A DNA stretch of 64,000 bases, taken from the NCBI RefSeq assembly GCF_030929615.1, contig NZ_JAVFVU010000007.1, positions 186,001-250,000 of the forward strand, in the 5' to 3' direction. Position 1 is the stretch's first letter, and each line of letters starts with the position of its first letter. This DNA comes from Dyadobacter sp. LHD-138. Its GTDB lineage: Bacteria > Bacteroidota > Bacteroidia > Cytophagales > Spirosomataceae. Below are positions 17,155 through 25,328 of this stretch, in pieces. The position numbers and the translations under genes were made by a program. Under the pieces are notes generated by a model. That model ran no database searches and was not told the DNA's origin. It saw nothing but the letters and a program-made list of their open reading frames with translations.

Positions 17155-17565
17155 ATGAGTAACGGAAGGTTTGCAATATCGGTACATATTTTGACACTGC
17201 TTGCCGGAGAATCCGGCGAATGGTGTCCATCAGAATATCTGGCTGGCAGCATAAATATCAACCCCGTTCTGGTACGTAAAGAATTAATTAACCTCAGAAA
17301 CCATGGATTGGTTTTGAGCAAAGAGGGTAAATCCGGCGGCAGTGCTTTGGCAAAACCGGCAGCTTCCATTGCCATGTCCGACATTTATGAGGCTGTTCGT
17401 CCCAATCATTTTTTGGGAAAAAGTGTCAATGAACCCAATCCCAACTGCCCTGTTGGACAGCAAATCAATCAGCATCTTGAAGGCCTTTATAGAGAATCCG
17501 AAAGGGTATTACTCGCCAGTTTAGGTAAAATGACATTGGCTGAATTCTGTCAAAAATTCAATTAA
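17155..17565 (+). CDS. Rrf2 family transcriptional regulator
   Basis: A 136-residue DNA-binding protein with the Rrf2 winged helix: FAISVHILTLLAG at the N-terminus, CPSEYLAGSININPVLVRKELINLRNHGLV for the helix-turn-helix, and the GKSGGSALAKPA wing. The three-cysteine cluster that binds Fe-S in IscR and NsrR is missing; only C103 (NPNCPVG) lies in that area, besides C23. It therefore resembles the YwnA-like Rrf2 group. The next gene codes for an NmrA-like oxidoreductase, the same pairing as ywnA-ywnB of Bacillus. Its last codons overlap a 10-base inverted repeat (17521-17530 / 17568-17577). Confidence 0.88.
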   Translation: MSNGRFAISVHILTLLAGESGEWCPSEYLAGSININPVLVRKELINLRNHGLVLSKEGKSGGSALAKPAASIAMSDIYEAVRPNHFLGKSVNEPNPNCPVGQQINQHLEGLYRESERVLLASLGKMTLAEFCQKFN

Positions 17566-17579
17566 TTTTTTACCTAAAA

Positions 17580-17600
17580 CTGTAACAATTTTCATTTCAG
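17580..17600. promoter_or_regulatory. Second Rrf2-type operator candidate before the NmrA-like gene
   Basis: This 21-base stretch starts CTGTAACAATT and ends CATTTCAG. It matches the palindrome at 17133-17153 at 16 of 21 positions, with the outer CTGTAA and CAG kept. It lies 33 bases before the ATG of the oxidoreductase gene, where a repressor would block a promoter. Confidence 0.4.
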
Positions 17601-17632
17601 TAGTAAATTATAACTAAAAAAAATAGACCAAA

Positions 17633-18286
17633 ATGAAAGTAGCACTAATCGGAGCAACAGGATTTGTAGGCTCACATGTTTTAACCGAATTAACAAACCG
17701 CGGCCACGAAGTTACAGCCATCGTCCGTGACCCGTCCAAAGTAACCCTGAGCAGTCCGTTGCTCACCGTAAAACAAGGCGATGTATTTAATACAGAGGAA
17801 CTTGCAGCTATTTTTAAAGGAAACGACATCGTCATAAGCGCTTACAATCCAGGCTGGACCAATCCAAATATTTATGCCGACTTCCTGAAAGGGTCAGCAT
17901 CCATCCAGGAAGCTACCAAAAAATCAGGTGTAAAAAGGTATTTAACGGTGGGTGGCGCAGGAAGTTTGGAAATCGCTCCGGGCCTGCAACTTGTTGACAC
18001 ACCGGAATTTCCCGAAGCATACAAACCAGGCGCAACCGCTGCGAGGGAATATCTTAACATCCTGAAAAACGAAACGGAACTTGACTGGACATTCCTGAGC
18101 CCCGCCATCGAGATGCACCAGGGAACAGCAGGTGTCCGCAGAGGAACGTATCGCACAGCCTTGAACAACCCTGTTTTTGACGAAAACGGCCGCAGTATAC
18201 TTTCTGTCGAGGATCTGGCTGTTGCTATTGTGGATGAAACGGAACAACCAAAATACATTAAAAAACGTTTTACTGCGGCGTACTAA
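17633..18286 (+). CDS. NAD(P)-binding NmrA/SDR-like oxidoreductase
   Basis: A 217-residue cytoplasmic protein with a Rossmann fold. The N-terminal MKVALIGATGFVGSHV carries the GxxGxxG nucleotide-binding loop of atypical short-chain dehydrogenases, and RDPSKV is the usual position for NADP phosphate recognition. Further matches to the YwnB/NmrA-like group are TVGGAGSLEIAPG and WTFLSPAIEM. The catalytic YxxxK of classical SDR enzymes is not evident, so it may sense or reduce small quinone-like molecules; the substrate is unknown. It follows the Rrf2 gene by 67 bases and probably belongs to its regulon. Confidence 0.82.
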   Translation: MKVALIGATGFVGSHVLTELTNRGHEVTAIVRDPSKVTLSSPLLTVKQGDVFNTEELAAIFKGNDIVISAYNPGWTNPNIYADFLKGSASIQEATKKSGVKRYLTVGGAGSLEIAPGLQLVDTPEFPEAYKPGATAAREYLNILKNETELDWTFLSPAIEMHQGTAGVRRGTYRTALNNPVFDENGRSILSVEDLAVAIVDETEQPKYIKKRFTAAY

Positions 18287-18307
18287 ACGGCATTACAGAT
18301 TCGGGGC

Positions 18308-19192
18308 ATGGACAGGGCGCATTTTATCAAGACGGTTTCGCTATTACCTTTTACATTGCAATCTATGAAATTAAACGATCTGAAAAATATCACGGAAGAG
18401 TTCAAAAGCAGCGATCTGATGCCTGTTTTATTCACAGGACATGGCTCGCCGATGAATGGTATTGAAGAAAACGAGTTCACGGATTACTGGAAAAAACTGG
18501 GCCAGGAAATCGTGAAACCAACGGCGGTGTTGTGTATTTCTGCGCATTGGTTAACGAAAGGAACCAAGGTTACCGCGATGGTTTCTCCGAAAACAATTCA
18601 CGATTTTGGCGGATTTCCACAGGCATTATTTGACGTAGAATATCCCGCACCCGGCAATCCTGAATTGGCAAAAGAGACAGCCGGTCTTATAAAAACCACC
18701 CATGTAGGCCTGGATCATGAATGGGGACTGGATCACGGGACCTGGTCTGTCGTCAAGCAAATGTATCCGGACGCCGACATTCCCGTACTGCAGCTGAGTA
18801 TTGACTATGGAAAGCCTGCGGGTTATCATTATGCACTGGCCCAGGAGCTCTCCGAACTGAGGAAAAAGGGAGTCCTGATAATCGGCAGTGGAAACATGGT
18901 GCATAACCTCCGGATGGTTGCGTGGGATAAAGTTCAGGAGCCGGAATTTGGTTATGACTGGGCCATCGAACTGAATTCAAAATTTAAAGAACTGATTCTC
19001 GACGGAAACCACGACCCGCTTATCCATTATGAAAAGCTTGGCATCGCAGCACAATATGCCATCCCTACACCAGATCATTACTACCCTTTGCTCTATTCGC
19101 TGGGCCTCCAAAATAAAAAAGATTCAGTCAGTATTTTTAATGACAAAGCAGTAATGGGCTCTCTGACAATGACTTCTATCCGAATCGGGTAA
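18308..19192 (+). CDS. 4,5-DOPA-extradiol-dioxygenase-like protein (YgiD/DODA, LigB fold)
   Basis: A 294-residue class III extradiol ring-cleavage dioxygenase homologue. Metal-binding and catalytic residues appear in the expected places: GHGSPMN (first His), SAHWL (second His), DHGTW (third His, near residue 143) and GSGNMVHNL. The family opens catechol rings with Fe(II) or Zn and is called 4,5-DOPA dioxygenase by homology. The N-terminus MDRAHFIKTVSLLPF precedes the conserved core by about 35 residues, as in other Bacteroidota members. It lies 21 bases after the oxidoreductase gene and may share its transcript. A hairpin follows. Confidence 0.87.
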   Translation: MDRAHFIKTVSLLPFTLQSMKLNDLKNITEEFKSSDLMPVLFTGHGSPMNGIEENEFTDYWKKLGQEIVKPTAVLCISAHWLTKGTKVTAMVSPKTIHDFGGFPQALFDVEYPAPGNPELAKETAGLIKTTHVGLDHEWGLDHGTWSVVKQMYPDADIPVLQLSIDYGKPAGYHYALAQELSELRKKGVLIIGSGNMVHNLRMVAWDKVQEPEFGYDWAIELNSKFKELILDGNHDPLIHYEKLGIAAQYAIPTPDHYYPLLYSLGLQNKKDSVSIFNDKAVMGSLTMTSIRIG

Positions 19193-19235
19193 ATATAGAA
19201 AACGAAGGAATTTAGAAAAAAGTAAGTGTTTAAGT

Positions 19236-19274
19236 AATTTAGGTCTTTGGAAATTAATTCCGAAGACCTAAATT
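19236..19274 (+). terminator. Hairpin terminator after the DODA-like gene, overlapping the next gene's leader
   Basis: Seventeen-base arms (19236-19252 and 19258-19274, with TAGGTCTTTGG pairing to CCGAAGACCTA) have a single G-T type mismatch and a five-base loop, and TTTTCT follows. This is a strong intrinsic terminator 43 bases after the DODA-like stop. It lies just before the regulator start codon, so it may also act as an operator or attenuator. Confidence 0.7.
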
Positions 19275-19282
19275 TTTTCTCT

Positions 19283-19969
19283 TTGAACCGAGTCGATCGA
19301 TTATTGGGCATACTGACTATTTTACAGTCAAAGAAGTTTGTAACAGCCGAGTATCTGGCCACACGCTTTGAGATAAGTACGCGTACCGTTTACCGCGATA
19401 TTCGCGCACTCGACGAAATCGGTGTCCCTATTACTTTTGAACCCAGCAAGGGCTACAACATTGTTCAGGGGTACTTTTTACCGCCCGTCACTTTCACGAC
19501 GGAAGAAGCCAACGCACTTGCGCTGATGGGTGCAATCGCCCATCGTTTTACGGACAATTCGATCCAGAAACATTACGAAACAGCACTGCAAAAGGTAACT
19601 TCTGTCCTTAAAACGTCACAGAAAGATTCCCTCCATGACTTCGCGCAGCAGATAAAAACCTTCAAACCGGACGTTCTGCAAAATGATTTTGCCTATTTAT
19701 CTGAAATACAAAGTGCTATTTCCAACAAAACGATACTCCGCCTGGACTATCAAAACTACAACAGCGAGCTCAGTGTACGCGAAGTGGAGCCAATCGGATT
19801 ACTATTTTACGCGATGAACTGGCATGTAATTGCCTGGTGCTGGATCCGGAATGAATACCGGGATTTCCGGGCATCCCGTATCATTAAATTATATCCTACC
19901 AGTACCAGTTTTAAAAAATCAGATCACATCAGTCTCAACGACTACCTCGCACAAACAACCATGCATTAA
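19283..19969 (+). CDS. YafY-type HTH/WYL transcriptional regulator, short form
   Basis: Starting at TTG (19283) the protein begins MNRVDRLLGIL, like the family, and has 228 residues. A TTG further upstream (19247) falls inside the terminator hairpin. The N-terminal HTH (TAEYLATRFEISTRTVYRDIRAL) is DeoR/YafY-like. A central WYL domain follows (REVEPIGLLFYAMNWHVIAW). The C-terminal extension (WCX) present in the 313-residue paralogue at 28289 is missing. WYL proteins sense a ligand, often nucleic acid or a metabolite. The neighbouring SRPBCC gene may be its target. Confidence 0.85.
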   Translation: MNRVDRLLGILTILQSKKFVTAEYLATRFEISTRTVYRDIRALDEIGVPITFEPSKGYNIVQGYFLPPVTFTTEEANALALMGAIAHRFTDNSIQKHYETALQKVTSVLKTSQKDSLHDFAQQIKTFKPDVLQNDFAYLSEIQSAISNKTILRLDYQNYNSELSVREVEPIGLLFYAMNWHVIAWCWIRNEYRDFRASRIIKLYPTSTSFKKSDHISLNDYLAQTTMH

Positions 19970-20042
19970 CTGGATTAATCCGTTCCATCGCATGATTTTT
20001 CTTCGTATTTTGTAAGACATTATAAACTAAAAACAGGAAATC

Positions 20043-20480
20043 ATGAACCGAAAACTGATGGCGTCGACCTCAATTTCTATTTTTGTAAGCCCTTCCGAAG
20101 TATGGAAAGCCCTGATAGACCCCGAGATCATCAAACAATATATGTACGGAACCGAAACAGACACGACCTGGAAACTGCACGACCCGATCACTTTTACGGG
20201 AGAATGGGAAGGCGTTTCTTATGTAGATAAGGGCGAGATCGTCAATATTATTCCGGAAAGAGTTTTAAGTTACAGTTACTGGAGCTCATTATCTGGAACA
20301 GAAGATTTCGAGGACAATTACGCGATTATCACCTACCACGTTTCTCCCTACGATGATGAAACCACCCTGACGGTCACTCAGGATAACTTAGAAGACGAAG
20401 ACAAAGTGATCAAAGCAGAAGAAAACTGGATGGCGACATTGATAAAAGTAAAAAAAATCCTTGAACTGAAAGCGCATTAA
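20043..20480 (+). CDS. SRPBCC (AHSA1-like) domain protein
   Basis: A 145-residue soluble protein with the START/SRPBCC fold pattern: ISIFVSPSEVWKALIDPEIIKQYMYG at the N-terminus, then beta strands (FTGEWEGVSYVDKGEIVNIIPERVLSYSYW) and a long C-terminal helix (NWMATLIKVKKILELKAH). The fold makes a deep hydrophobic ligand pocket, and the ligand is not known. It follows the WYL regulator by 73 bases in the same direction, an arrangement repeated in other Bacteroidota. Confidence 0.82.
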   Translation: MNRKLMASTSISIFVSPSEVWKALIDPEIIKQYMYGTETDTTWKLHDPITFTGEWEGVSYVDKGEIVNIIPERVLSYSYWSSLSGTEDFEDNYAIITYHVSPYDDETTLTVTQDNLEDEDKVIKAEENWMATLIKVKKILELKAH

Positions 20481-20548
20481 ATGTAAAGCCGGTGCCAAAA
20501 TCCTACTTGGAGCGCACTGGCTTTAACATTATTTCACCTTTTTAATAG

Positions 20549-20830
20549 CAAGCCGTTCCTTTGTCTGCAAGTCTGATCATATCAGACGAAGGATTCTGCA
20601 TTTGGCTTAACGAAAGCTCCGAAAGCGCGCCTGATTTTCAAAAAGAGAGCATCGCCCAAAACGGCAAAAAAGCAAAACTTATAGCCTTCTAAGAAAACCA
20701 CGTACATCAAAATTTCTCGGCGACCTGCCAACTGAAAATCCGCGGTAGTACTTCCACTAAGCATCGTAAAAAGGCAACAAACGTCATTGAAAATGCTCGT
20801 AAAGAAATTTATTATTTAACACTGAGTTAA
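20549..20830 (+). pseudogene. Possible decayed coding remnant
   Basis: One frame reads for 94 codons between stops with only a single in-frame TAA (20690-20692). It gives protein-like text such as LIISDEGFCIWLNESSESAP before the stop and KIRGSTSTKHRKKATNV after it. There is no ATG, only a TTG at 20561. I do not recognise a family. It could be the tail of a gene broken by one stop and a lost 5' end, or chance. The opposite strand also has a 60-codon open stretch here. Confidence 0.2.
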
Positions 20831-21112
20831 CATACTATTAATATTAAATACAGTTCTTTGCACCTTTTAATACGGACACCATAAATAATATACATTTTAT
20901 ATGAATATATCATTTAATAAGTATTATACTTTTAGTATTTAAATTAACATAAATAAGTATCAAAAGCTAAATACTTTATATGCTTATAAAACATATTTAA
21001 AGTATATTTCTTTCAATACGTCAATTTAAACTAATTCGCTAAATATCAGATAATTAGCAAGAACATATCCTAATTATAACTGACACCACCATTAAGTTAA
21101 TTTTATTTTTCA
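20831..21112. other. AT-rich intergenic spacer before the porin gene
   Basis: This spacer is rich in A and T with TATA-like runs. It contains copy 2 of the 28-base repeat (20970-20997). I see no open reading frame, no tRNA and no clear -33/-7 pair. TAATTTTA near 21098 is a one-off match to the -7 box just before the porin start. Confidence 0.5.
20970..20997 (+). repeat. 28-base AT-rich repeat, copy 2
   Basis: Matches 16880-16907 at 25 of 28 positions in direct orientation. The seven bases TATCAAA precede both copies at a similar distance, which extends the likeness. Confidence 0.45.
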
Positions 21113-22435
21113 ATGAAAAAATGGATCCCCGTAATCCTATTTCTACTCATATTATGCAAGCCCGATAATACTTTTGCACAACGTTTTCTGATGGATCTGG
21201 TCGATACAACCAACCAGATGGGCAAGGGAATGTTATCTATATATGAACGTTACAACCGTGTCCGGATCAGCGGATACATCCAGCCGCAGTTTCAATACAT
21301 CACAGAAAAAGGAGCTGACACTTATAACGGAGGGAATTTCTCCGACATGTCCAACAACCGTTTTATGCTGCGCCGGGGACGACTCCGTGTCGACTATGCC
21401 CACTTAAATGACAAAGGCGAGCCTACCTCCTACTTCGTTTTCCAGTTTGACGGGACCGAAAGAGGCGTAGCGATCCGGGATTTTTGGGGAAGGTTTTATG
21501 AAAACAAGTTCAAACTGTTTGCCCTGACAACCGGTATGTTTGCCCGTCCTTTCGGCTACGAAGTTAACCTTTCTTCCGCCAATCGCGAGACGCCCGAGCG
21601 AGGCCGGATGTCACAAATTCTGATGAAAACCGAACGTGATATTGGAGCGATGTTAACGCTGAACAAACGAAGAAAAGACGGAAAAACTTCGGATTTCAAA
21701 TTGGATATTGGTGTGTTTAACGGGCAAGGGATGTCGGGACCAAACGACTACGACAGTCATAAAGATATTATCGCCAAGGTTAGCATGAAACCAAAAAGGA
21801 TCAGTAATTTTTCACCTGTGCTATTCTCGGCAGCCATTTCCGGATATGCGGGCGGAATCACCAGCCAGTCCGAAGTTATATACAAGGTGGAAAAGAAAAA
21901 TGAAAATTATATGATGATGCGGGATTCTTCGCAACGGAATCTTGGAAAAGCAACACCGCGGAATTATGCCGGGGCCGACGCCCAGCTTATCATTCCAAAC
22001 AAACGAGGTCAAACAGAATTCAGGGCAGAATACATCAAAGGAACACAAACGGCAACGGCACTTAGCAGTGAAACACCAGGAATATATCCCGTCAGCAATG
22101 GCCTCAAGGATCCACTTTATGTACGAAACTTCGACGGCGCTTATTTTTATTTTCTGCAAAATCTCAACAGTGTCGACCACCAGTTCGTATTAAAATATGA
22201 TTGGTATGATCCTAATAAAAAAGTTTCCGGCAAAGAAATAAGCACGGCAAATGGGTTCAGTAAAGGTGATTTGCGTTACAATACCTTGGGTGTTGGTTAT
22301 GTTTACCGTCCCAATGAATCCCTTAAATTTATGTTCTATTACGAAAATGTAAAGAATGAAAAATCGGGATTACCCGGTTTTACCAGCGATGCACCGGATG
22401 ACGTTTTTACCTGTCGGGTACAATATAATTTTTAA
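21113..22435 (+). CDS. Porin, phosphate-selective porin O/P-like
   Basis: A 440-residue outer-membrane beta-barrel with a signal peptide (WIPVILFLLILCKPDNTFA, cleavage before QRF). The mature N-terminus leads to a first strand (RVRISGYIQPQFQYI) followed by RFMLRRGRLRVDYAH, characteristic of the porin O/P family. Alternating amphipathic strands continue to the C-terminus (FTCRVQYNF), which ends with the terminal Phe needed for BAM insertion. It should let phosphate or other small anions through the outer membrane. It is a single gene with a long AT-rich leader and a terminator shared with the convergent neighbour. Confidence 0.87.
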   Translation: MKKWIPVILFLLILCKPDNTFAQRFLMDLVDTTNQMGKGMLSIYERYNRVRISGYIQPQFQYITEKGADTYNGGNFSDMSNNRFMLRRGRLRVDYAHLNDKGEPTSYFVFQFDGTERGVAIRDFWGRFYENKFKLFALTTGMFARPFGYEVNLSSANRETPERGRMSQILMKTERDIGAMLTLNKRRKDGKTSDFKLDIGVFNGQGMSGPNDYDSHKDIIAKVSMKPKRISNFSPVLFSAAISGYAGGITSQSEVIYKVEKKNENYMMMRDSSQRNLGKATPRNYAGADAQLIIPNKRGQTEFRAEYIKGTQTATALSSETPGIYPVSNGLKDPLYVRNFDGAYFYFLQNLNSVDHQFVLKYDWYDPNKKVSGKEISTANGFSKGDLRYNTLGVGYVYRPNESLKFMFYYENVKNEKSGLPGFTSDAPDDVFTCRVQYNF

Positions 22436-22449
22436 AGTTACAAGCAAAT

Positions 22450-22491
22450 CACAAATGGCCGCAAGCATTTATGAGCTTACAGCCATTTGTG
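22450..22491. terminator. Bidirectional terminator between porin and SRPBCC genes
   Basis: The arms CACAAATGGC (22450-22459) and GCCATTTGTG (22482-22491) are perfectly complementary. A weaker inner pairing GCAAGC/GCTTAC shortens the loop. It lies between two convergent genes. Confidence 0.7.
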
Positions 22492-22513
22492 GTTTAAACC
22501 GGTTTGACATTTT

Positions 22514-22969
22514 TCAGGCGCCAAACCGTTCCAGCAGGATTTTCTTCCGGTAAGCAAAAATTTCTTTTACTTCATTGTTCACAAAAACAGCATCAACGAT
22601 TTTACCTAAAAATCCGAGAGGAAGTTTATAGTTCAGAATATCTTCCATCAACACACCTCCGTTAACTTCTGTAAAATGGTGCTGATGATGCCAAAAAGCA
22701 TAAGGGCCGAAACGTTGCTCATCGATAAAATACTTCTTATCGACCACCTGAGTGATCTCCGTGCACCAATTGAGAGGAATTCCCAAAATTGGTTTTACGA
22801 TATAGCGGATTATCTGCCCCGCATACATTTTTTCTCTATGATGATTAGATGTAACCACAAATCCCATATGCACCGGCGTGATCTCTTTGAGATTTGCCGG
22901 ATTCGAAAAGAACGCCCATGCTTCATCCAATGAAATTGGCAATTGCTGCGTAAAATATAATTCCTGCAT
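22514..22969 (-). CDS. SRPBCC family protein (cell-division-inhibitor-like group)
   Basis: A 151-residue protein from ATG 22969 (MQELYFTQQLPISLDEAW). A GTG nine codons upstream is possible but less likely. The pattern ISLDEAWAFFSNPANLKEITP, then PILGIPLNWCTEITQVVDKKYFIDEQRFGPYAFWHHQHHF, fits the SRPBCC ligand-binding group seen alone or fused to epimerase-like cell division inhibitors. The role is unknown. It lies 65 bases after the tex stop on the same strand, so it is probably cotranscribed. Confidence 0.8.
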   Translation of the reverse strand: MQELYFTQQLPISLDEAWAFFSNPANLKEITPVHMGFVVTSNHHREKMYAGQIIRYIVKPILGIPLNWCTEITQVVDKKYFIDEQRFGPYAFWHHQHHFTEVNGGVLMEDILNYKLPLGFLGKIVDAVFVNNEVKEIFAYRKKILLERFGA

Positions 22970-23034
22970 TGAAAATGAAGTTTGGTTTGAGTTCACGCTT
23001 GGGCCTCAAAGAGTCTCTTTTCAGCAAGTTGCTG

Positions 23035-25155
23035 CTAAACACCTTTCATACTTAATGCAATTCTCTTTCGCCCCAAGTCAACCTCCGTAACCTTAACCGT
23101 CACGACCTGCTGCAACTTCACCACTTCGTTCGGATCTTTCACATAGCGGTCAGCCAGCTGTGAAAGATGAACGAGCCCGTCCTGCTTAACCCCAACATCA
23201 ACAAACGCCCCGAACGCAGTAATGTTCGTAACAATTCCGGGAAGCACCATCCCAACGCGTAAGTCCTCAGGTTTGCGCACAGCACTATCAAATTCAAATT
23301 TTTTCACTGGCGCCCGTGGATCGCGCGATGGTTTTTCAAGCTCCTGCAAAATGTCCTTTAAAGTAGGAAGCCCCACAGTATCAGTTACATACTTCGCCGG
23401 GTTAATTTGCTTACGCAATTCCGGTTTTTGAACGAGATCTTTCACGGTTGCACCGACATCATTAGCCATACGCTCAACGATCGGGTAACTTTCCGGATGT
23501 ACAGCACTGTTATCCAACGGGTTAATACCATTTTCAATCCGCAAAAAACCGGCTGCCTGTTCAAACGCTTTTGCCCCGAGCCTCGGCACTTTTAACAGTT
23601 GCTGCCTCGATTTAAAATTTCCATTTTTTGCCCTAAAATCCACGATATTTTGCGCCAGAGCGGGTCCCAGGCCCGATACATAGCGCAATAAATGCTTACT
23701 GGACGTGTTGAGATTTACGCCTACGGAATTTACGCAGCTTTCTACGACTACATCCAAAGCATTCTTCAATGCATTTTGGTCTACGTCGTGCTGGTACTGA
23801 CCGACACCGATTGACTTTGGGTCAATTTTTACAAGTTCCGCCAAAGGGTCCATTAATCTGCGGCCAATTGAAACAGATCCACGAACGGTTACATCTTTAT
23901 CCGGAAATTCTTCCCGAGCCACATCGGATGCCGAGTAAATGGAAGCACCTTGCTCACTCACCATAAACAAACCAATTTCATTTTCTTTCCCGGCCGACGA
24001 CAGAAGCTTCTTAACAAAATCTTCGGTTTCTCTTCCGGCAGTCCCGTTACCCACAGCGATCGCCTCAATCTTATATTTTTGAATCAGTTCCGCTATGGTA
24101 TAATTTGCCTCTGTTGATTTATCAAACGGATAAATTACTTTGTCTGCCAATAAATTTCCCTGGCTGTCCAAAACCACGACCTTACACCCGGTTCGGTAAC
24201 CGGGATCAATAGCCAGTACATTTTTTTGTCCTAAGGGGGAAGCAAGTAAAAGCTGACGCAAATTTTCGGTAAAAATCTGAATTGAATACTGGTCCGCCTT
24301 TTCTTTCGAAAGGTTCGAAAATTCGGTTTCTATACTGGGTTTTAGCAATCTTTTATAACTATCGCTAATGGCCAACTCCAACTGATCTTTGCTTCCGGGT
24401 GTTCCTTTCAAAAAAATCCGGTCAAGATTTTCGATTGCCTGATCTTCATCAGGTGAAATATCTACACTCAAAAACCCTTCTTCTTCTCCCCGTCTTAAAG
24501 CCAAAAGCCTGTGAGACGGAATTCTGGAAAGTGGTTCAGAAAATTCGAAGTAATCCCGGTACTTGGCTCCCTCTTCTTCTTTCTTCTTTTTCACTTTTGA
24601 AGTAATCACAGCATTACGCTGAAACACCGAACGCACACGGCTCCGCGCATCCTGATTTTCACTGATCCATTCGGCAATAATATCCCGCGCTCCCTGCAAT
24701 GCAGCGTCAGCATTTTCAACCTGATCATTCAGATAACTCATTGCTTTGCGCTCAGGATCGGCTTCTTTTCCTGCAAAGATAAGCTGAGCCAAAGGTTCAA
24801 GCCCTTTTTCCACAGCCATCGAGGCGCGCGTTTTTCTTTTTTGTTTATAGGGTAAATAAAGATCCTCCAATTCAACCATGGAGAAAACCCCGGAAATTTG
24901 CTTTTTTAACTCCGGAGTTAACTTTCCCTGTTCTTCAATATTTTTCAAAATAGCCTCCCGGCGTTTTTCAACTTCCTGCTGTTTCACATAAGCATCTCTG
25001 ATGGCGCCGATCTGTACTTCATCGAGCCCTCCGGTTGCTTCTTTACGGTAACGGGAAATAAAAGGAAGCGTGGCGCCCTCGTCAAATAATTGTATGGTAT
25101 TGCGTACCTGTTTTTCAGAAATACTGGTTTGTTGGGCAATCAGGGGGTAATTCAT
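23035..25155 (-). CDS. tex: Tex family RNA-binding transcription accessory protein
   Basis: A 706-residue protein with the full Tex layout: an N-terminal helical domain (ISRYRKEATGGLDEVQIGAI), a YqgF/RNase H-like domain (VLAIDPGYRTGCKVVVLD, IEAIAVGNGTAGRETE), helix-hairpin-helix modules (LLRYVSGLGPALAQNIVDFRA) and a C-terminal S1 domain (VGMVLPGIVTNITAFGAFVDVG ... HLSQLADRYVKDP). Tex binds nucleic acid and affects transcription and RNA turnover. The length is a little shorter than in gammaproteobacteria (about 770) and usual for Bacteroidota. Confidence 0.95.
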   Translation of the reverse strand: MNYPLIAQQTSISEKQVRNTIQLFDEGATLPFISRYRKEATGGLDEVQIGAIRDAYVKQQEVEKRREAILKNIEEQGKLTPELKKQISGVFSMVELEDLYLPYKQKRKTRASMAVEKGLEPLAQLIFAGKEADPERKAMSYLNDQVENADAALQGARDIIAEWISENQDARSRVRSVFQRNAVITSKVKKKKEEEGAKYRDYFEFSEPLSRIPSHRLLALRRGEEEGFLSVDISPDEDQAIENLDRIFLKGTPGSKDQLELAISDSYKRLLKPSIETEFSNLSKEKADQYSIQIFTENLRQLLLASPLGQKNVLAIDPGYRTGCKVVVLDSQGNLLADKVIYPFDKSTEANYTIAELIQKYKIEAIAVGNGTAGRETEDFVKKLLSSAGKENEIGLFMVSEQGASIYSASDVAREEFPDKDVTVRGSVSIGRRLMDPLAELVKIDPKSIGVGQYQHDVDQNALKNALDVVVESCVNSVGVNLNTSSKHLLRYVSGLGPALAQNIVDFRAKNGNFKSRQQLLKVPRLGAKAFEQAAGFLRIENGINPLDNSAVHPESYPIVERMANDVGATVKDLVQKPELRKQINPAKYVTDTVGLPTLKDILQELEKPSRDPRAPVKKFEFDSAVRKPEDLRVGMVLPGIVTNITAFGAFVDVGVKQDGLVHLSQLADRYVKDPNEVVKLQQVVTVKVTEVDLGRKRIALSMKGV

Positions 25156-25328
25156 GACAAAATTTTAACATGTGATAATCCGGTTGTAAATGTAGTGAGT
25201 CATTTCAATACATACTCATTTATTACCAAAGACTTTTTTCTGAATAAACAGACCAAAAATCAGCTGCATGTTATCTGAAAAATATTCAAATTGCAACTAT
25301 TCCCGATCCATTGCTTTAACCATTAAAA

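Noticed and set aside
20582..20764. Minus-strand open frame of 60 codons in the spacer before the porin gene
   Set aside because: No recognisable domain, no promoter or leader signal, and the plus-strand frame over the same bases looks at least as protein-like.
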